Below the pieces are notes generated by a model. That model was not told the DNA's origin. It did not search any database and was given only the letters and a program-made list of their open reading frames with translations. A DNA stretch of 37,582 nt. It comes from Hyphomonadaceae bacterium UBA2389 (GTDB taxonomy: Bacteria > Pseudomonadota > Alphaproteobacteria > Caulobacterales > Aquidulcibacteraceae). This document shows, one piece after another, positions 25,210-33,420 of the stretch. The stretch covers positions 1,895 to 39,476 of the forward strand of contig DDSN01000078.1 in the NCBI GenBank assembly GCA_002343395.1. Reading direction: 5' to 3'. Numbering within the stretch: position 1 is the stretch's first letter; every line of letters starts with the position of its first letter. Position numbers and translations under genes: made by a program.

Positions 25210-26844
25210 TTAGCCGGCCGCGGCGTCGATGAGCAGGAATGCGCGCGTCGCTTCGGCGTCCATGGCGGCGCGGCCACGGCCGATCAGCTCGGCGATGCGC
25301 GCGCCCTCGCTACGCAAGAATTCCATGGCTTCGAGGTTCGCGGCCGGATCGCGCGAGAGATGCGCCGCCAATTGGCGTGCTGAGTCAGGGGCCGCGTCTT
25401 GGACAGCGCGGCGTCTTGCCTGCGTGCCCGCGCGTGCGCGTTGCGCGATGCGTTCGAGCGCCGATGGCGAGAACGCGGCGTCGAAGTTAACGCCGGCGCG
25501 TTCGATCATGTCCACGATTGGGAGATGCGTCTCCGCAGGCTCTGGAGCGCGGCGCCTGAGGTGCGCGACCGGATCGCGGGCTTCGCGTCGCATCGCCGGC
25601 GCCGCTTCCTCGGGAGCGTCCGACAAGAGATCGCGCCACGTCCAGTTGCCGTCGGCGCCGACGCGGCGCTCGCTTTCTTGACTTGCACGTCGGCGCGGCC
25701 GTTGCGGCGGGTCGTCGAAACTGTCGGCTTCGTCGCGCCATGAACGGTCATAGCCGCCATCTTCGCGCGGCTCCGGCGCGCGGGAACGCGTGCGTGCGCG
25801 GCGCATGGCTGGCGCTGCTTCTTCCTCGACGGCGGCGCGCGCTTCGAGCGCCGCGTCCCGCGCCGCATCCGCCGCGTCGCGGAGCCGGTCCAAGGCGAGC
25901 GCGGCCTCACGCTCGACATTAACCGCCTCGCCGCGGATCATATCGGCGGCGCGCTGCGCGTCCTCGATCGCCCGGTTGGTCGTTTCGCGAACCGCGCCCG
26001 CGGTGGAGTTCGCGGCGAGCGAGGCGGCCTCGGCCGATTGACGCGCGGCATCGGTGAGATTGGTCGCCTTGGCGAGAATTTCGAGCGCGTTGGAGAGCGC
26101 TTGCTCCAGACGCAGCGCTGAGTCCGCGCTGGTTTGCGCCGCTGCCGACAGGTTGCTGGTGCGGTCGTTGATCAGCGCCGCCGCCGCGCCAAACGAGGTT
26201 AATCGATGGTCGAGCGCTTGATCCGCCGCGCGGACCTCCGCTTCGGCCACCCGCGCCGCTTCCGAGATCGCGTGCGTGTGCTTGGCGATAGAACCGCCAA
26301 TCGACTGCGCATGATGGGTGAGGTCTTGCGAGATTTTCAGGAGCTCCTGGCGTTCGCGCTCCATGCCCGTGATCATGCGGTTGGCGCCGGCCTTTGCCTG
26401 AGCCGCCATCTCGTCGACGACTTGAACTTGCCGCGCGATCTGCCCCTCGACCTCCTGCAGGCGGGCCAGGGTGTTCTCCAACGCGTTATCCAGGGAGTGG
26501 ATTTCGCCGCGAACGTTTTGCGCGAGCTGACGCGCGGCTTCGTCGGCGCTCCGCTCCGGGTTCATCAGCCGCTCGGCGGCTTCCGCAAGCCGGCGAGCTT
26601 CGGCGCGGGCATGGGCGCTGTCACGCGCCGCCAGCCCGGAAAAAAGCGCCATCAAAGCTGGGAGAACGATGGCGGCGATGAGAGCCCCCCATTCGGCCAG
26701 GGAGGCGTCAGCGAGACGGTCCGGGCCCAGCAGAACCACGGCGGCGATCGCCGCGCCGGCAATCCAAAGTCCAGCGACGATCAGGGCCAAGACGCCAGAG
26801 AGGGCGCCCGGTTGCTGAAAGCGGTCGGGTTCATTCGCGGACAT
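25210..26844 (-). CDS. Membrane-hairpin coiled-coil protein B (paralogue of A)
   Basis: A 544-residue protein with the same plan as its neighbour: a short polar N-terminus, two membrane spans at about 14-40 and 52-72, a coiled coil at about 75-370, a charged Arg/Asp-rich linker (with several RRR and RAPEP patches) and a C-terminal region with RIAQRARAGTQARRRAVQDAAP ending RAFLLIDAAAG (quoted in parts: ARRRAVQDAAP, FLLIDAA). The ATG at 26844 has GAGG six bases upstream; the frame extends to 26889 without support. The gap to protein A is 87 bases and both run the same way, so they are likely one operon. The linker is much richer in arginine than that of A. Function unknown. Confidence 0.8.
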   Translation of the reverse strand: MSANEPDRFQQPGALSGVLALIVAGLWIAGAAIAAVVLLGPDRLADASLAEWGALIAAIVLPALMALFSGLAARDSAHARAEARRLAEAAERLMNPERSADEAARQLAQNVRGEIHSLDNALENTLARLQEVEGQIARQVQVVDEMAAQAKAGANRMITGMERERQELLKISQDLTHHAQSIGGSIAKHTHAISEAARVAEAEVRAADQALDHRLTSFGAAAALINDRTSNLSAAAQTSADSALRLEQALSNALEILAKATNLTDAARQSAEAASLAANSTAGAVRETTNRAIEDAQRAADMIRGEAVNVEREAALALDRLRDAADAARDAALEARAAVEEEAAPAMRRARTRSRAPEPREDGGYDRSWRDEADSFDDPPQRPRRRASQESERRVGADGNWTWRDLLSDAPEEAAPAMRREARDPVAHLRRRAPEPAETHLPIVDMIERAGVNFDAAFSPSALERIAQRARAGTQARRRAVQDAAPDSARQLAAHLSRDPAANLEAMEFLRSEGARIAELIGRGRAAMDAEATRAFLLIDAAAG

Positions 26845-26949
26845 GGATAACCTCGATCGGCGCACGCGCCAGCGCGCCATCGATCTCACCGAAACGCAAC
26901 AAGTTGGTCGTTTTCAAGGGCGCGTCGCAGATTGGGCGACTTTATTCGC

Positions 26950-27090
26950 TTACCGGCTGTCTTGATCCTGCGCTTGGCAGGAGTCGCCGACGCAGCGATC
27001 GGCCCCGACATTCTCGTTCAGGGTGACGCCAACCCAGGCCAGCGCCATCGCGATCAAAAAATCGCGGATCGCCACCAGAACCGTCAACAT
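26950..27090 (-). CDS. Small membrane protein of 46 residues (unrecognised)
   Basis: A short reading frame with the start ATG at 27090, preceded nine bases upstream by GAGG in a good ribosome site. It encodes 46 residues with one membrane span (LTVLVAIRDFLIAMALAWVG) and a short polar tail holding two cysteines (RCVGDSC). It lies 105 bases upstream of coiled-coil protein B on the same strand and might be the first gene of that operon. Hydrophobic span, ribosome site and stop placement support it, but no homologue is known to me and random short frames are common in GC-rich DNA. Confidence 0.5.
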   Translation of the reverse strand: MLTVLVAIRDFLIAMALAWVGVTLNENVGADRCVGDSCQAQDQDSR

Positions 27091-27226
27091 GACCGCTTAC
27101 CTCGCTTTTCGCGGGTTCTATGTGCGCCGCGTCGAGGAAGGCTACAAGCGCAATAGTCTGAAATTTTGGTGACTTGGCCGACCTCGCTTGACGGGCGAGG
27201 GGCCGGGCGCCAGGAAGATGGCGGTA

Positions 27227-27577
27227 ATGTTACAACATAACGCATCGCGTCATCATGCCCACGCGGCTCATGCTGCGGTTGTCAGCCTGCACGCGATCTG
27301 CTGCGGGCTTCCGGTGCTGGCATTGGCGGCCGTTGGCATTTCCGGTGTCACATCCAGTACGGCGCTTTTTGCCGAGAGTGTTAATTTTATTCATAATTTT
27401 TTGCACCGCTACGAAATCTGGATCGTGGCCGTGTCTGGTGGACTGGTCGCGCTCGGCGCTCTGCTTGAGGTGTTGGCGCGCCAGCGGTCGCCGAGTTTGG
27501 GCTTTCCCTGGATGTTCGCGATTTCGGTGGCCGCGTTTTTCGTCAACGTGGCGATTATCGTCTCCCATCGGGTGTAG
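27227..27577 (+). CDS. Small membrane protein with CC-x-x-P motif
   Basis: A 116-residue protein with about three membrane spans. Before the first span is a His-rich stretch (RHHAHAAH), then HAICCGLPVL, a Cys-Cys-Gly-Leu-Pro motif at about residues 25-29. Similar Cys pairs next to proline mark metal-handling membrane proteins such as MerC and MerT, so metal binding is a possibility, but overall likeness is weak. The middle (VNFIHNFLHRYEI) is encoded by an AT-rich patch unlike the surrounding DNA. AGGAAG lies nine bases before ATG 27227; ATG 27218 and a start at 27188 are alternatives. A hairpin with CCTCGC/GCGAGG arms sits at 27182-27200. Confidence 0.6.
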   Translation: MLQHNASRHHAHAAHAAVVSLHAICCGLPVLALAAVGISGVTSSTALFAESVNFIHNFLHRYEIWIVAVSGGLVALGALLEVLARQRSPSLGFPWMFAISVAAFFVNVAIIVSHRV

Positions 27578-27647
27578 TTCCGGCTACGGAAATCCTTAGC
27601 AGACTATTCACCGCGCGCTGGCAGGGTCGCCCAAAGAGGGTGGACCG

Positions 27648-28007
27648 ATGCGCATTCTCATTGCCGAAGATCATCCCGACAATCGCGAGATGCTGACCCG
27701 CCGGTTGGAGCGGCGCGGCTACGAGGTGCATGTCGCGGAAAACGGCGCCGAGGCGGTCGAGAAGGCGCAAAGCTGCGCGCCGGATCTGATCCTTATGGAT
27801 ATTTCCATGCCAGTGATGTCGGGGATTGAGGCCACGAAGGTGCTTCGCCAAACGCCGGCGGTGAGCCACATTAAGATTGTCGCGCTCACCGCGCACGCCA
27901 TGGACAGCGCGCGGCGCGAGTGCCTCGAAGCTGGATGCGATGACTTCGCCACCAAGCCCGTGGATTTCGCGGGCCTTGTCGCGCTTATCGAAAAATACGC
28001 CGCCTGA
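27648..28007 (+). CDS. Single-domain response regulator (CheY/DivK-like)
   Basis: A 119-residue receiver domain with no output domain. The acidic pocket is E7/D8, the phosphorylation site D51 in LILMDISMP, then the Thr in ALTAHAM and the Lys in ATKP. Such proteins work by binding other proteins, as CheY and DivK do. The likeness to the next gene's receiver domain is high in the first helix (NREMLTRRLERRGYEV against NRDMLGRRLERRGYDV), which suggests duplication. In Caulobacter divK sits next to the diguanylate cyclase pleD; the order here is similar, though the sequence does not prove orthology. The histidine kinase is not in the window. Confidence 0.88.
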   Translation: MRILIAEDHPDNREMLTRRLERRGYEVHVAENGAEAVEKAQSCAPDLILMDISMPVMSGIEATKVLRQTPAVSHIKIVALTAHAMDSARRECLEAGCDDFATKPVDFAGLVALIEKYAA

Positions 28008-28050
28008 AGACGCTGTTTCCGAGGATTAACGTTAGCGATCGGTGAAGCGT

Positions 28051-28068
28051 GCGCGGTCAATTCCGCGC
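28051..28068. other. GC-rich hairpin between two signalling genes
   Basis: GCGCGG-TCAATT-CCGCGC is a perfect six-base-pair stem with a six-base loop in the 134-base gap between the response regulator and the REC-GGDEF-EAL gene. No T run follows, so it is not a standard terminator. It could limit read-through or stabilise the upstream message. Confidence 0.35.
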
Positions 28069-28141
28069 GGCATTAGCGCGTCCTCAACCTCGATGCGGTA
28101 AGTTCCTACTTGGTATGGGTTTTTCGGGGTGCGGGGAGACG

Positions 28142-29968
28142 ATGTCCTCGGCGCAAGGTAGTGACGGCGCGTCGCACGCGGCGCGGCTTGGACGCATTCT
28201 GCTGGTCGACGACCAGGCGCAGAATCGCGACATGCTGGGCCGCCGTCTTGAGCGGCGCGGCTATGATGTGGTGCTGCTCGAAAGCGCGGTCGGCATAGAA
28301 GAGGCGGTCGCCGCGCATGGCGCTGAGCTCATCCTCCTCGATTGGATGATGCCCGTGCGCTCCGGCCTCGACGCGCTCGCGGGCTTGCGGCGCAGATTTG
28401 ACGCCGAACACCTGCCCGTGATTGTCGTCACAGCGCTGGACGACGGCGATGTCGTCTCACAGGCTCTTGAGGCCGGCGCCAACGACTACATCACTAAGCC
28501 GATCGATCTGCGCGTGCTGAGCGCGCGCATTCGCGCGCACTTGGATCGCCGCAAGGCGGTGCTTGAACTCGACGCGATCCGGAACAACCTGGAACGCACC
28601 GTGGCCGAGCGCACCCAGGATCTGGTGGCTGCGAACCAAACGCTCTCCGCGGAAATCACCGAACGCGAGGCCGCGGAGGCGCGCGCGCAGACATTGGCGC
28701 GCCATGATCCGTTGACCGGGCTCGCCAACCGCCGTCACTTCCTCGAAGAATTGGATCGCCGCCTGGCGAGCATCGACGGCGAGGCGCACGCCTTTGGGCT
28801 GATGTTCATCGATCTCGATCGGTTCAAGCCGATCAATGACGTGCATGGCCATGCGATCGGCGATGAGTTGCTGCAGGTGATCGGCGACCGCATCATCAGC
28901 TGCATTCGCGAGGACAGCTTCGCCGCGCGACTGGGCGGCGACGAATTCGCGATTGTCGTGGAGTGTCCCGACGGACGCGACGGCGTCAGCGTGGTGGCGC
29001 GCCGCGTTCTGCATGAGCTGTCAGCGCCGATTTTGATAAAGGGCCTCAAGCTTTCGGTTGGCGCGTCTATCGGGCTGGCGTTGTGTCCGGAGGACGGGGC
29101 GGATGCGGCCACGTTGCTGCAGCGCGGCGACGCCGCGATGCTGCGCGCCAAGATGGAGCGCGGCGCGTTCAAGTTCTTCGATTCTTCGATTGATGAAGAG
29201 CTGAAGTCGAAGGCGGCGATCGAAACGGAGCTGCGTAGCGCAATTCCAAACGGTGAAATCGTGCCTTACTTCCAGCCGGTCGTGCGCTTGGCTGACGGAG
29301 CGCTCGACGGCTTTGAAGTCCTGGCGCGTTGGCCGCACGCGACGCGCGGCATGATTTCGCCGTCGCACTTCATTCCGGTCGCGGAGGAGGCGGGCCTCGT
29401 CGACGCAATGTTCTGGACATTGCTCGCCCAGTCGTGCCGCCGCGCGCTGGACGAGCCGGGCGACTTTTCGCTCGCGGTGAACATCTCGCCGAGCCAGATT
29501 CGCGATCAGTGGTTCCCGGAAAAGGTATTGCGCACTCTGCGTGAAGCGGGTTTCCCGGCGCGCCGCCTGGAGATCGAAGTCACTGAAAGCGCGATGATCG
29601 GCGATGTCGCGCGCGCCAAGGCGGCGCTGCAGTCGCTGAAGAACCAAGGCGTTCGCGTCGCGCTCGACGATTTCGGCACGGGCTATTCCTCGCTCTTTCT
29701 GCTGCGCGAATTGCCGATCGACAAGCTCAAGATCGACCAGTCGTTCGTCATGAAAATCACCAGCGACCGCGAAAGCGCAACCATCGTTGGCGCCTTGATC
29801 GCGCTCGGCAACGCGCTCGGCCTGCAGGTCACCGCCGAGGGCGTCGAGGATGCGGAAACGCTGACGCGGCTGCAGGCGATGGGGTGCCAGCTCGCGCAGG
29901 GCTACCATTTCGGTACGCCCATTGCGCGTCCAACTTTGAACGTGACTGGCCTGCGCGCCGCCGGCTAA
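28142..29968 (+). CDS. REC-GGDEF-EAL cyclic-di-GMP protein
   Basis: A 608-residue cytoplasmic protein. A receiver domain (about 17-132) has its phosphorylation site at D67 in LILLDWMMP. A short coiled linker leads to GGDEF (about 185-350) with intact GGDEF at 265-269, then an EAL domain (about 365-595). In the EAL domain the signature reads EVL (392-394), but the metal and catalytic residues are present: N447, E479 in EVTES, D509/D510 in DDFGTG, K530 and E566. The RxxD inhibitory site five residues before GGDEF reads REDS, so product inhibition may be lost. It may make or break c-di-GMP or do both under phosphorylation control. The start is chosen before the receiver domain, with GGGGAG close upstream. 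Confidence 0.92.
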   Translation: MSSAQGSDGASHAARLGRILLVDDQAQNRDMLGRRLERRGYDVVLLESAVGIEEAVAAHGAELILLDWMMPVRSGLDALAGLRRRFDAEHLPVIVVTALDDGDVVSQALEAGANDYITKPIDLRVLSARIRAHLDRRKAVLELDAIRNNLERTVAERTQDLVAANQTLSAEITEREAAEARAQTLARHDPLTGLANRRHFLEELDRRLASIDGEAHAFGLMFIDLDRFKPINDVHGHAIGDELLQVIGDRIISCIREDSFAARLGGDEFAIVVECPDGRDGVSVVARRVLHELSAPILIKGLKLSVGASIGLALCPEDGADAATLLQRGDAAMLRAKMERGAFKFFDSSIDEELKSKAAIETELRSAIPNGEIVPYFQPVVRLADGALDGFEVLARWPHATRGMISPSHFIPVAEEAGLVDAMFWTLLAQSCRRALDEPGDFSLAVNISPSQIRDQWFPEKVLRTLREAGFPARRLEIEVTESAMIGDVARAKAALQSLKNQGVRVALDDFGTGYSSLFLLRELPIDKLKIDQSFVMKITSDRESATIVGALIALGNALGLQVTAEGVEDAETLTRLQAMGCQLAQGYHFGTPIARPTLNVTGLRAAG

Positions 29969-30711
29969 GCGGCCTGGTACGCAAACCAGACGTTCGGCTC
30001 GGCGTAACGTCCGACGCCCGCGTCGAGATCAACTTTGATCGGCGCCAGCGCGCCATCAATGGCGAACTCGCCGCTATGGTCGAAGGTTCGGCCCGTCCAG
30101 GTCTCCCAGAACGCGATAGGCTCTTCCACCACCATTGAGCGCGTCGCTTCGCCGACAATCTTGCCGCCCGAGGCCAGGTGGCTGCGGAGCCAGGGATCGT
30201 AGGAGCGCCCCTTGTCGTCGGTCCAGGTCACGTATTCCGACATCGGCACGTCGGGATGGCGCGACTTCGCCGTCGGCCGCACCGGGATCACCACGCCTTC
30301 GAACCCGCACTTCACCGCAAGGTCGCGCATCGCGGCGATCACCAAGCGCGCCAGTCCCTTGGAGCGATGCACGTGTGGCACCGAAATGCCGAGGCCGCCA
30401 AGCATGTTGGGCGCGACCTCCGCGCGTCCGGCGGATTCCACGATCCAGTCCCAACCTTCCGCGGGCAGACGCGAGGGGTCGGCGCAGTAGAACGGTACGG
30501 AGCAGCCGATCGCGACGGGGTAGCCTGTGTCCTCGTCGACCAAGCAGATTTGAAAGTCGGCGTAGCGCTCCAGCAGCTCATCGTAGTGCTGGAAGTGGGC
30601 GCGCGTGAAATTTAGGTACCCGAGCGCATTCCAGGCTGACTGCTCGATGGCGATCGCCGCGCGCTTGAGGGCAGGGCTATCGGCGCGTGTTCTCACGACG
30701 TACCGGCTCAT
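29965..30711 (-). CDS. GNAT-like acyltransferase
   Basis: A 248-residue protein with an N-terminal part that fits the GNAT acetyltransferase fold. The acyl-CoA-binding motif is seen around residues 108-130: GISVPHVHRSKGLARLV, with R116-x-x-G119-x-A as the usual R/Q-x-x-G-x-A loop. The C-terminal third (about 160-248) is extra to a simple GNAT domain and has many Trp residues. The substrate is unknown. AAGG lies seven bases before ATG 30711. The gene is between two c-di-GMP genes, on the opposite strand, and its stop overlaps the stop of the upstream gene by two bases. Confidence in the fold is moderate. Confidence 0.68.
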   Translation of the reverse strand: MSRYVVRTRADSPALKRAAIAIEQSAWNALGYLNFTRAHFQHYDELLERYADFQICLVDEDTGYPVAIGCSVPFYCADPSRLPAEGWDWIVESAGRAEVAPNMLGGLGISVPHVHRSKGLARLVIAAMRDLAVKCGFEGVVIPVRPTAKSRHPDVPMSEYVTWTDDKGRSYDPWLRSHLASGGKIVGEATRSMVVEEPIAFWETWTGRTFDHSGEFAIDGALAPIKVDLDAGVGRYAEPNVWFAYQAA

Positions 30712-31031
30712 TCGGTCGCCTTTCCGATAAGAGTTAACCAAGACTGTTGTGCGAGCCGGCGATTACTGTGCGTCTCACCGCAGAAGCTACGCGTCACCCG
30801 CGATTTCCCTAATAAGGTGTAAACGCGAAATAATCAATACTCAAACTGTATTAACCAAGGTAAAAATGTATAGTTAATATCTGTGACGTTTATTATGGAT
30901 TGGCAACTTCCCGTAGATAAATACCTCCCAGGTAACGCTAATTTCTGTGATCCATAAGATTATATTTGCAAAAAAGTGCCATACTCCGGTCAAGTGCGGG
31001 AGTGGCCGCCGATATTTACTTTGGTTTTACC
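30712..31031. promoter_or_regulatory. AT-rich divergent regulatory gap with repeated TTAACCAAG
   Basis: This 320-base gap between two divergent genes holds no gene that I can support. From about 30808 to 30975 it is strikingly AT-rich against a GC-rich background. TTAACCAAG appears twice in the same direction, at 30734-30742 and 30851-30859, and a TTAA also occurs at about 30874. TTAACC is the core of the short CtrA-type site known in Caulobacter, so cell-cycle control of one or both neighbours is a reasonable idea, but exact paired TTAA-N7-TTAA sites are not seen. Confidence 0.45.
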
Positions 31032-33329
31032 ATGCCAGCGGCTGTCCAAGGGGCGGGAAAATACAAGAACGATCTGAGCCGCCTCACCCTGATTCTGGGT
31101 GCGGTGCTTACCTTCTTTGGCCTCATCTTGCTCGGCGTCGTCGCTTATTCGGGCTGGTCGGCGAACCGCGACGCTGTGGCGCGGGAACGCCAGCTCATCG
31201 AGAACGCGCTCGATCAAGCCGTGAGCAGGGTGCTCAACGAGGAAAAGGCGATCGCCTGGTGGGACGACGCCGTCATCAACGCCCAGCGCCGACCGCTCGA
31301 CCTGGAGTGGATCGAGACGAACATTGGCGTCTATTTCTACGAAACCTATGGGCACGACGAGATGTATCTCGTCGACGGTAGTGATCGTCCCATATACGCG
31401 AACGTTGGCGGCGGACTTCAGGCCCAGCCAGTCGTCGCCTTCTCACGACGCGCCAACATTCTCGATGGCGTCGTGCGCGCCGCGCGCGGCGACGCCGACC
31501 CCAATCTGCGCGTGCGTGATGGCGCCTTCACCGCCGACCAGCAACGCTACTCCTTCCTACTTGGCGCGAGCAACGCGAGTTGGTCTGGCCATATTTTGAT
31601 GGTTGGCGGCGAACCCGCGGTGGTCAGCGCCATGGCGATCGTGCCGAGCGTCGACGCCGAGGTTTTGAGGGGCCGTCCCCACTTGATGGTTTCGATCGTC
31701 CACATGGACGAGGATTTCATGGCGGCGGTCGGGCGCACCTTGCTGATGCCTGATCTGCGCTTGTCGCGGCGACCGATCTCGGAGAGCGGGGCGGTGTCGC
31801 AGCGCTTTGGCGCCGATGACGGCGCGCCGATCGGTTATTTGACCTGGACTCCGCGCCGCCCGGGCGACTTCCTGCTGCTGTTCATTCTGCCTCTGGTCGC
31901 GCTGGGCGTTGCGGGCGCGGCAAGTCTGACGTGGATCATGATCGGCCGCTTGAAGCGCGCGTCCATGGACCTTGCGGATCGCGAGGAGCGCTCCCGTCAC
32001 GAAGCGCTGCACGACGCTCTGTCGGGCCTGCCGAACCGCAGCCACTTCGTGCTTCGCTTGCAGGAGTCTTTGGATTCACTCGTCCAGCATCGCAACAACG
32101 CCCGCATCGTGGTCGCCTATGTCGATGTCGATCGCTTTAAGGACGTGAATGACACGATGGGGCACGCCGCTGGCGACACGCTGATCATGGCGGTCGCGGA
32201 GCGCCTGCGCCGGATCGTGACGCCAAACGACTTCCTCGCGCGCTTTGGCGGCGATGAGTTCGCGCTGCTGCGGTATTCAGGCGATCCAAACGCGGCCGCT
32301 GCGCTCGCGGAAAGCGTGCGCGCCGCATTCGAGGACAGCTTCGATCTCTACGGTCAGCATGTGCGCATGACGGCCTCGATCGGCATCGCCTGCGCCCCAG
32401 ATCATGGCGCTTCGCCGGAAGAGTTGATGCGCCACGCCGATATCGCGCTCTACGAAGGCAAGAACAACGGCCGTGACCGCGCGATGATCTTCAATGTGGA
32501 GATGGCTGCCGCGGTGGAACGGCGCCGCGAGATCGAATTGGATCTTCATACGGCGATTCAACAGCGCTCGCTGACTTTACACTATCAGCCGCTGATCGCC
32601 TGCGGGAGCGGGCGGGTGTCGGGGCTTGAGGCGCTGTTGCGCTGGAAGCACCCAACCAAGGGCGATGTGCCCCCCGGCGTGTTTGTCCCGATCGCGGAAG
32701 AGGCGGGTTTGATGCCAGCGCTGGGCGCCTATGTGCTCGATCGCGCCTTCGAGGACTCCGCCAAATGGCCCGATCTCGAAATCGCGATCAACCTGTCGCC
32801 GGTTCAATTCCGGCATATGGATCTCGTAGAGCTGCTGAAGGCTCTGCTCGTCAAGCACGCCGTCAATCCAGAACGCATCGTGCTTGAGGTCACCGAGGGC
32901 GTGTTGCTCGAAACCAGCGAGCGCAATCGCCAGATTCTCGATACCATCCGCGGGCTGGGTTTCCGCATCGCGCTGGACGATTTCGGCACGGGCTACAGCT
33001 CGCTGCGCTATCTGAGCGAGTTCCGGTTCGACAAGATCAAGATCGATCGCGCTTTCGTCACCGGCATCCAAGAACGCAAGCGCGCGCTGACGATCATTCA
33101 ATCCGTGGTGACGCTTGGGCGCGGCCTCGGGATGGAGATTGTCGCCGAGGGCGTGGAGACGGAAACCGAAGCGTCCGTCATGCAACTGGTCGGCGTGAGC
33201 GAGTTGCAGGGCTTCTTCTTCTCACGGGCTGTCCCCGCAGATGACGTGGCCGGGCTTGTGGCTCGGTTCGCCGGCGCCGGGGACTCCGAAATGAGCCCGG
33301 TTGGGCAGTCTCAACGCAGGTTGGGCTAG
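31032..33329 (+). CDS. CHASE4-GGDEF-EAL membrane c-di-GMP protein
   Basis: A 765-residue inner-membrane sensor. Membrane spans at about 18-40 and 281-303 flank a periplasmic CHASE4 domain (about 45-275, with the mark WWDDAV and the ETNIGVYFYETYG stretch). A GGDEF domain follows with intact GGDEF at 406-410, and the EAL domain has EALLRW at 533-538 with N587, E619, DDFGTG (649-654), K670 and E706. The RxxD inhibitory site is absent (TPND). Both enzyme domains therefore look intact: it may be bifunctional, with activity set by an extracellular cue. ATG 31032 gives the normal start before the first span; the frame opens at 30966 in the AT-rich gap. The next gene is an autotransporter. Confidence 0.93.
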   Translation: MPAAVQGAGKYKNDLSRLTLILGAVLTFFGLILLGVVAYSGWSANRDAVARERQLIENALDQAVSRVLNEEKAIAWWDDAVINAQRRPLDLEWIETNIGVYFYETYGHDEMYLVDGSDRPIYANVGGGLQAQPVVAFSRRANILDGVVRAARGDADPNLRVRDGAFTADQQRYSFLLGASNASWSGHILMVGGEPAVVSAMAIVPSVDAEVLRGRPHLMVSIVHMDEDFMAAVGRTLLMPDLRLSRRPISESGAVSQRFGADDGAPIGYLTWTPRRPGDFLLLFILPLVALGVAGAASLTWIMIGRLKRASMDLADREERSRHEALHDALSGLPNRSHFVLRLQESLDSLVQHRNNARIVVAYVDVDRFKDVNDTMGHAAGDTLIMAVAERLRRIVTPNDFLARFGGDEFALLRYSGDPNAAAALAESVRAAFEDSFDLYGQHVRMTASIGIACAPDHGASPEELMRHADIALYEGKNNGRDRAMIFNVEMAAAVERRREIELDLHTAIQQRSLTLHYQPLIACGSGRVSGLEALLRWKHPTKGDVPPGVFVPIAEEAGLMPALGAYVLDRAFEDSAKWPDLEIAINLSPVQFRHMDLVELLKALLVKHAVNPERIVLEVTEGVLLETSERNRQILDTIRGLGFRIALDDFGTGYSSLRYLSEFRFDKIKIDRAFVTGIQERKRALTIIQSVVTLGRGLGMEIVAEGVETETEASVMQLVGVSELQGFFFSRAVPADDVAGLVARFAGAGDSEMSPVGQSQRRLG

Positions 33330-33420
33330 CCGCTTCGGTCGTTTCGCCCCGCTGACGAGTTATCCTCGTTCATAAGCGGCCCAAGGCGCGGCTTGCGACC
33401 AGCGCCATGCGTCCCGCTAT

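Noticed and set aside
28051..28068. Terminator between response regulator and REC-GGDEF-EAL
   Set aside because: The hairpin lacks a following T run, so read-through is likely.
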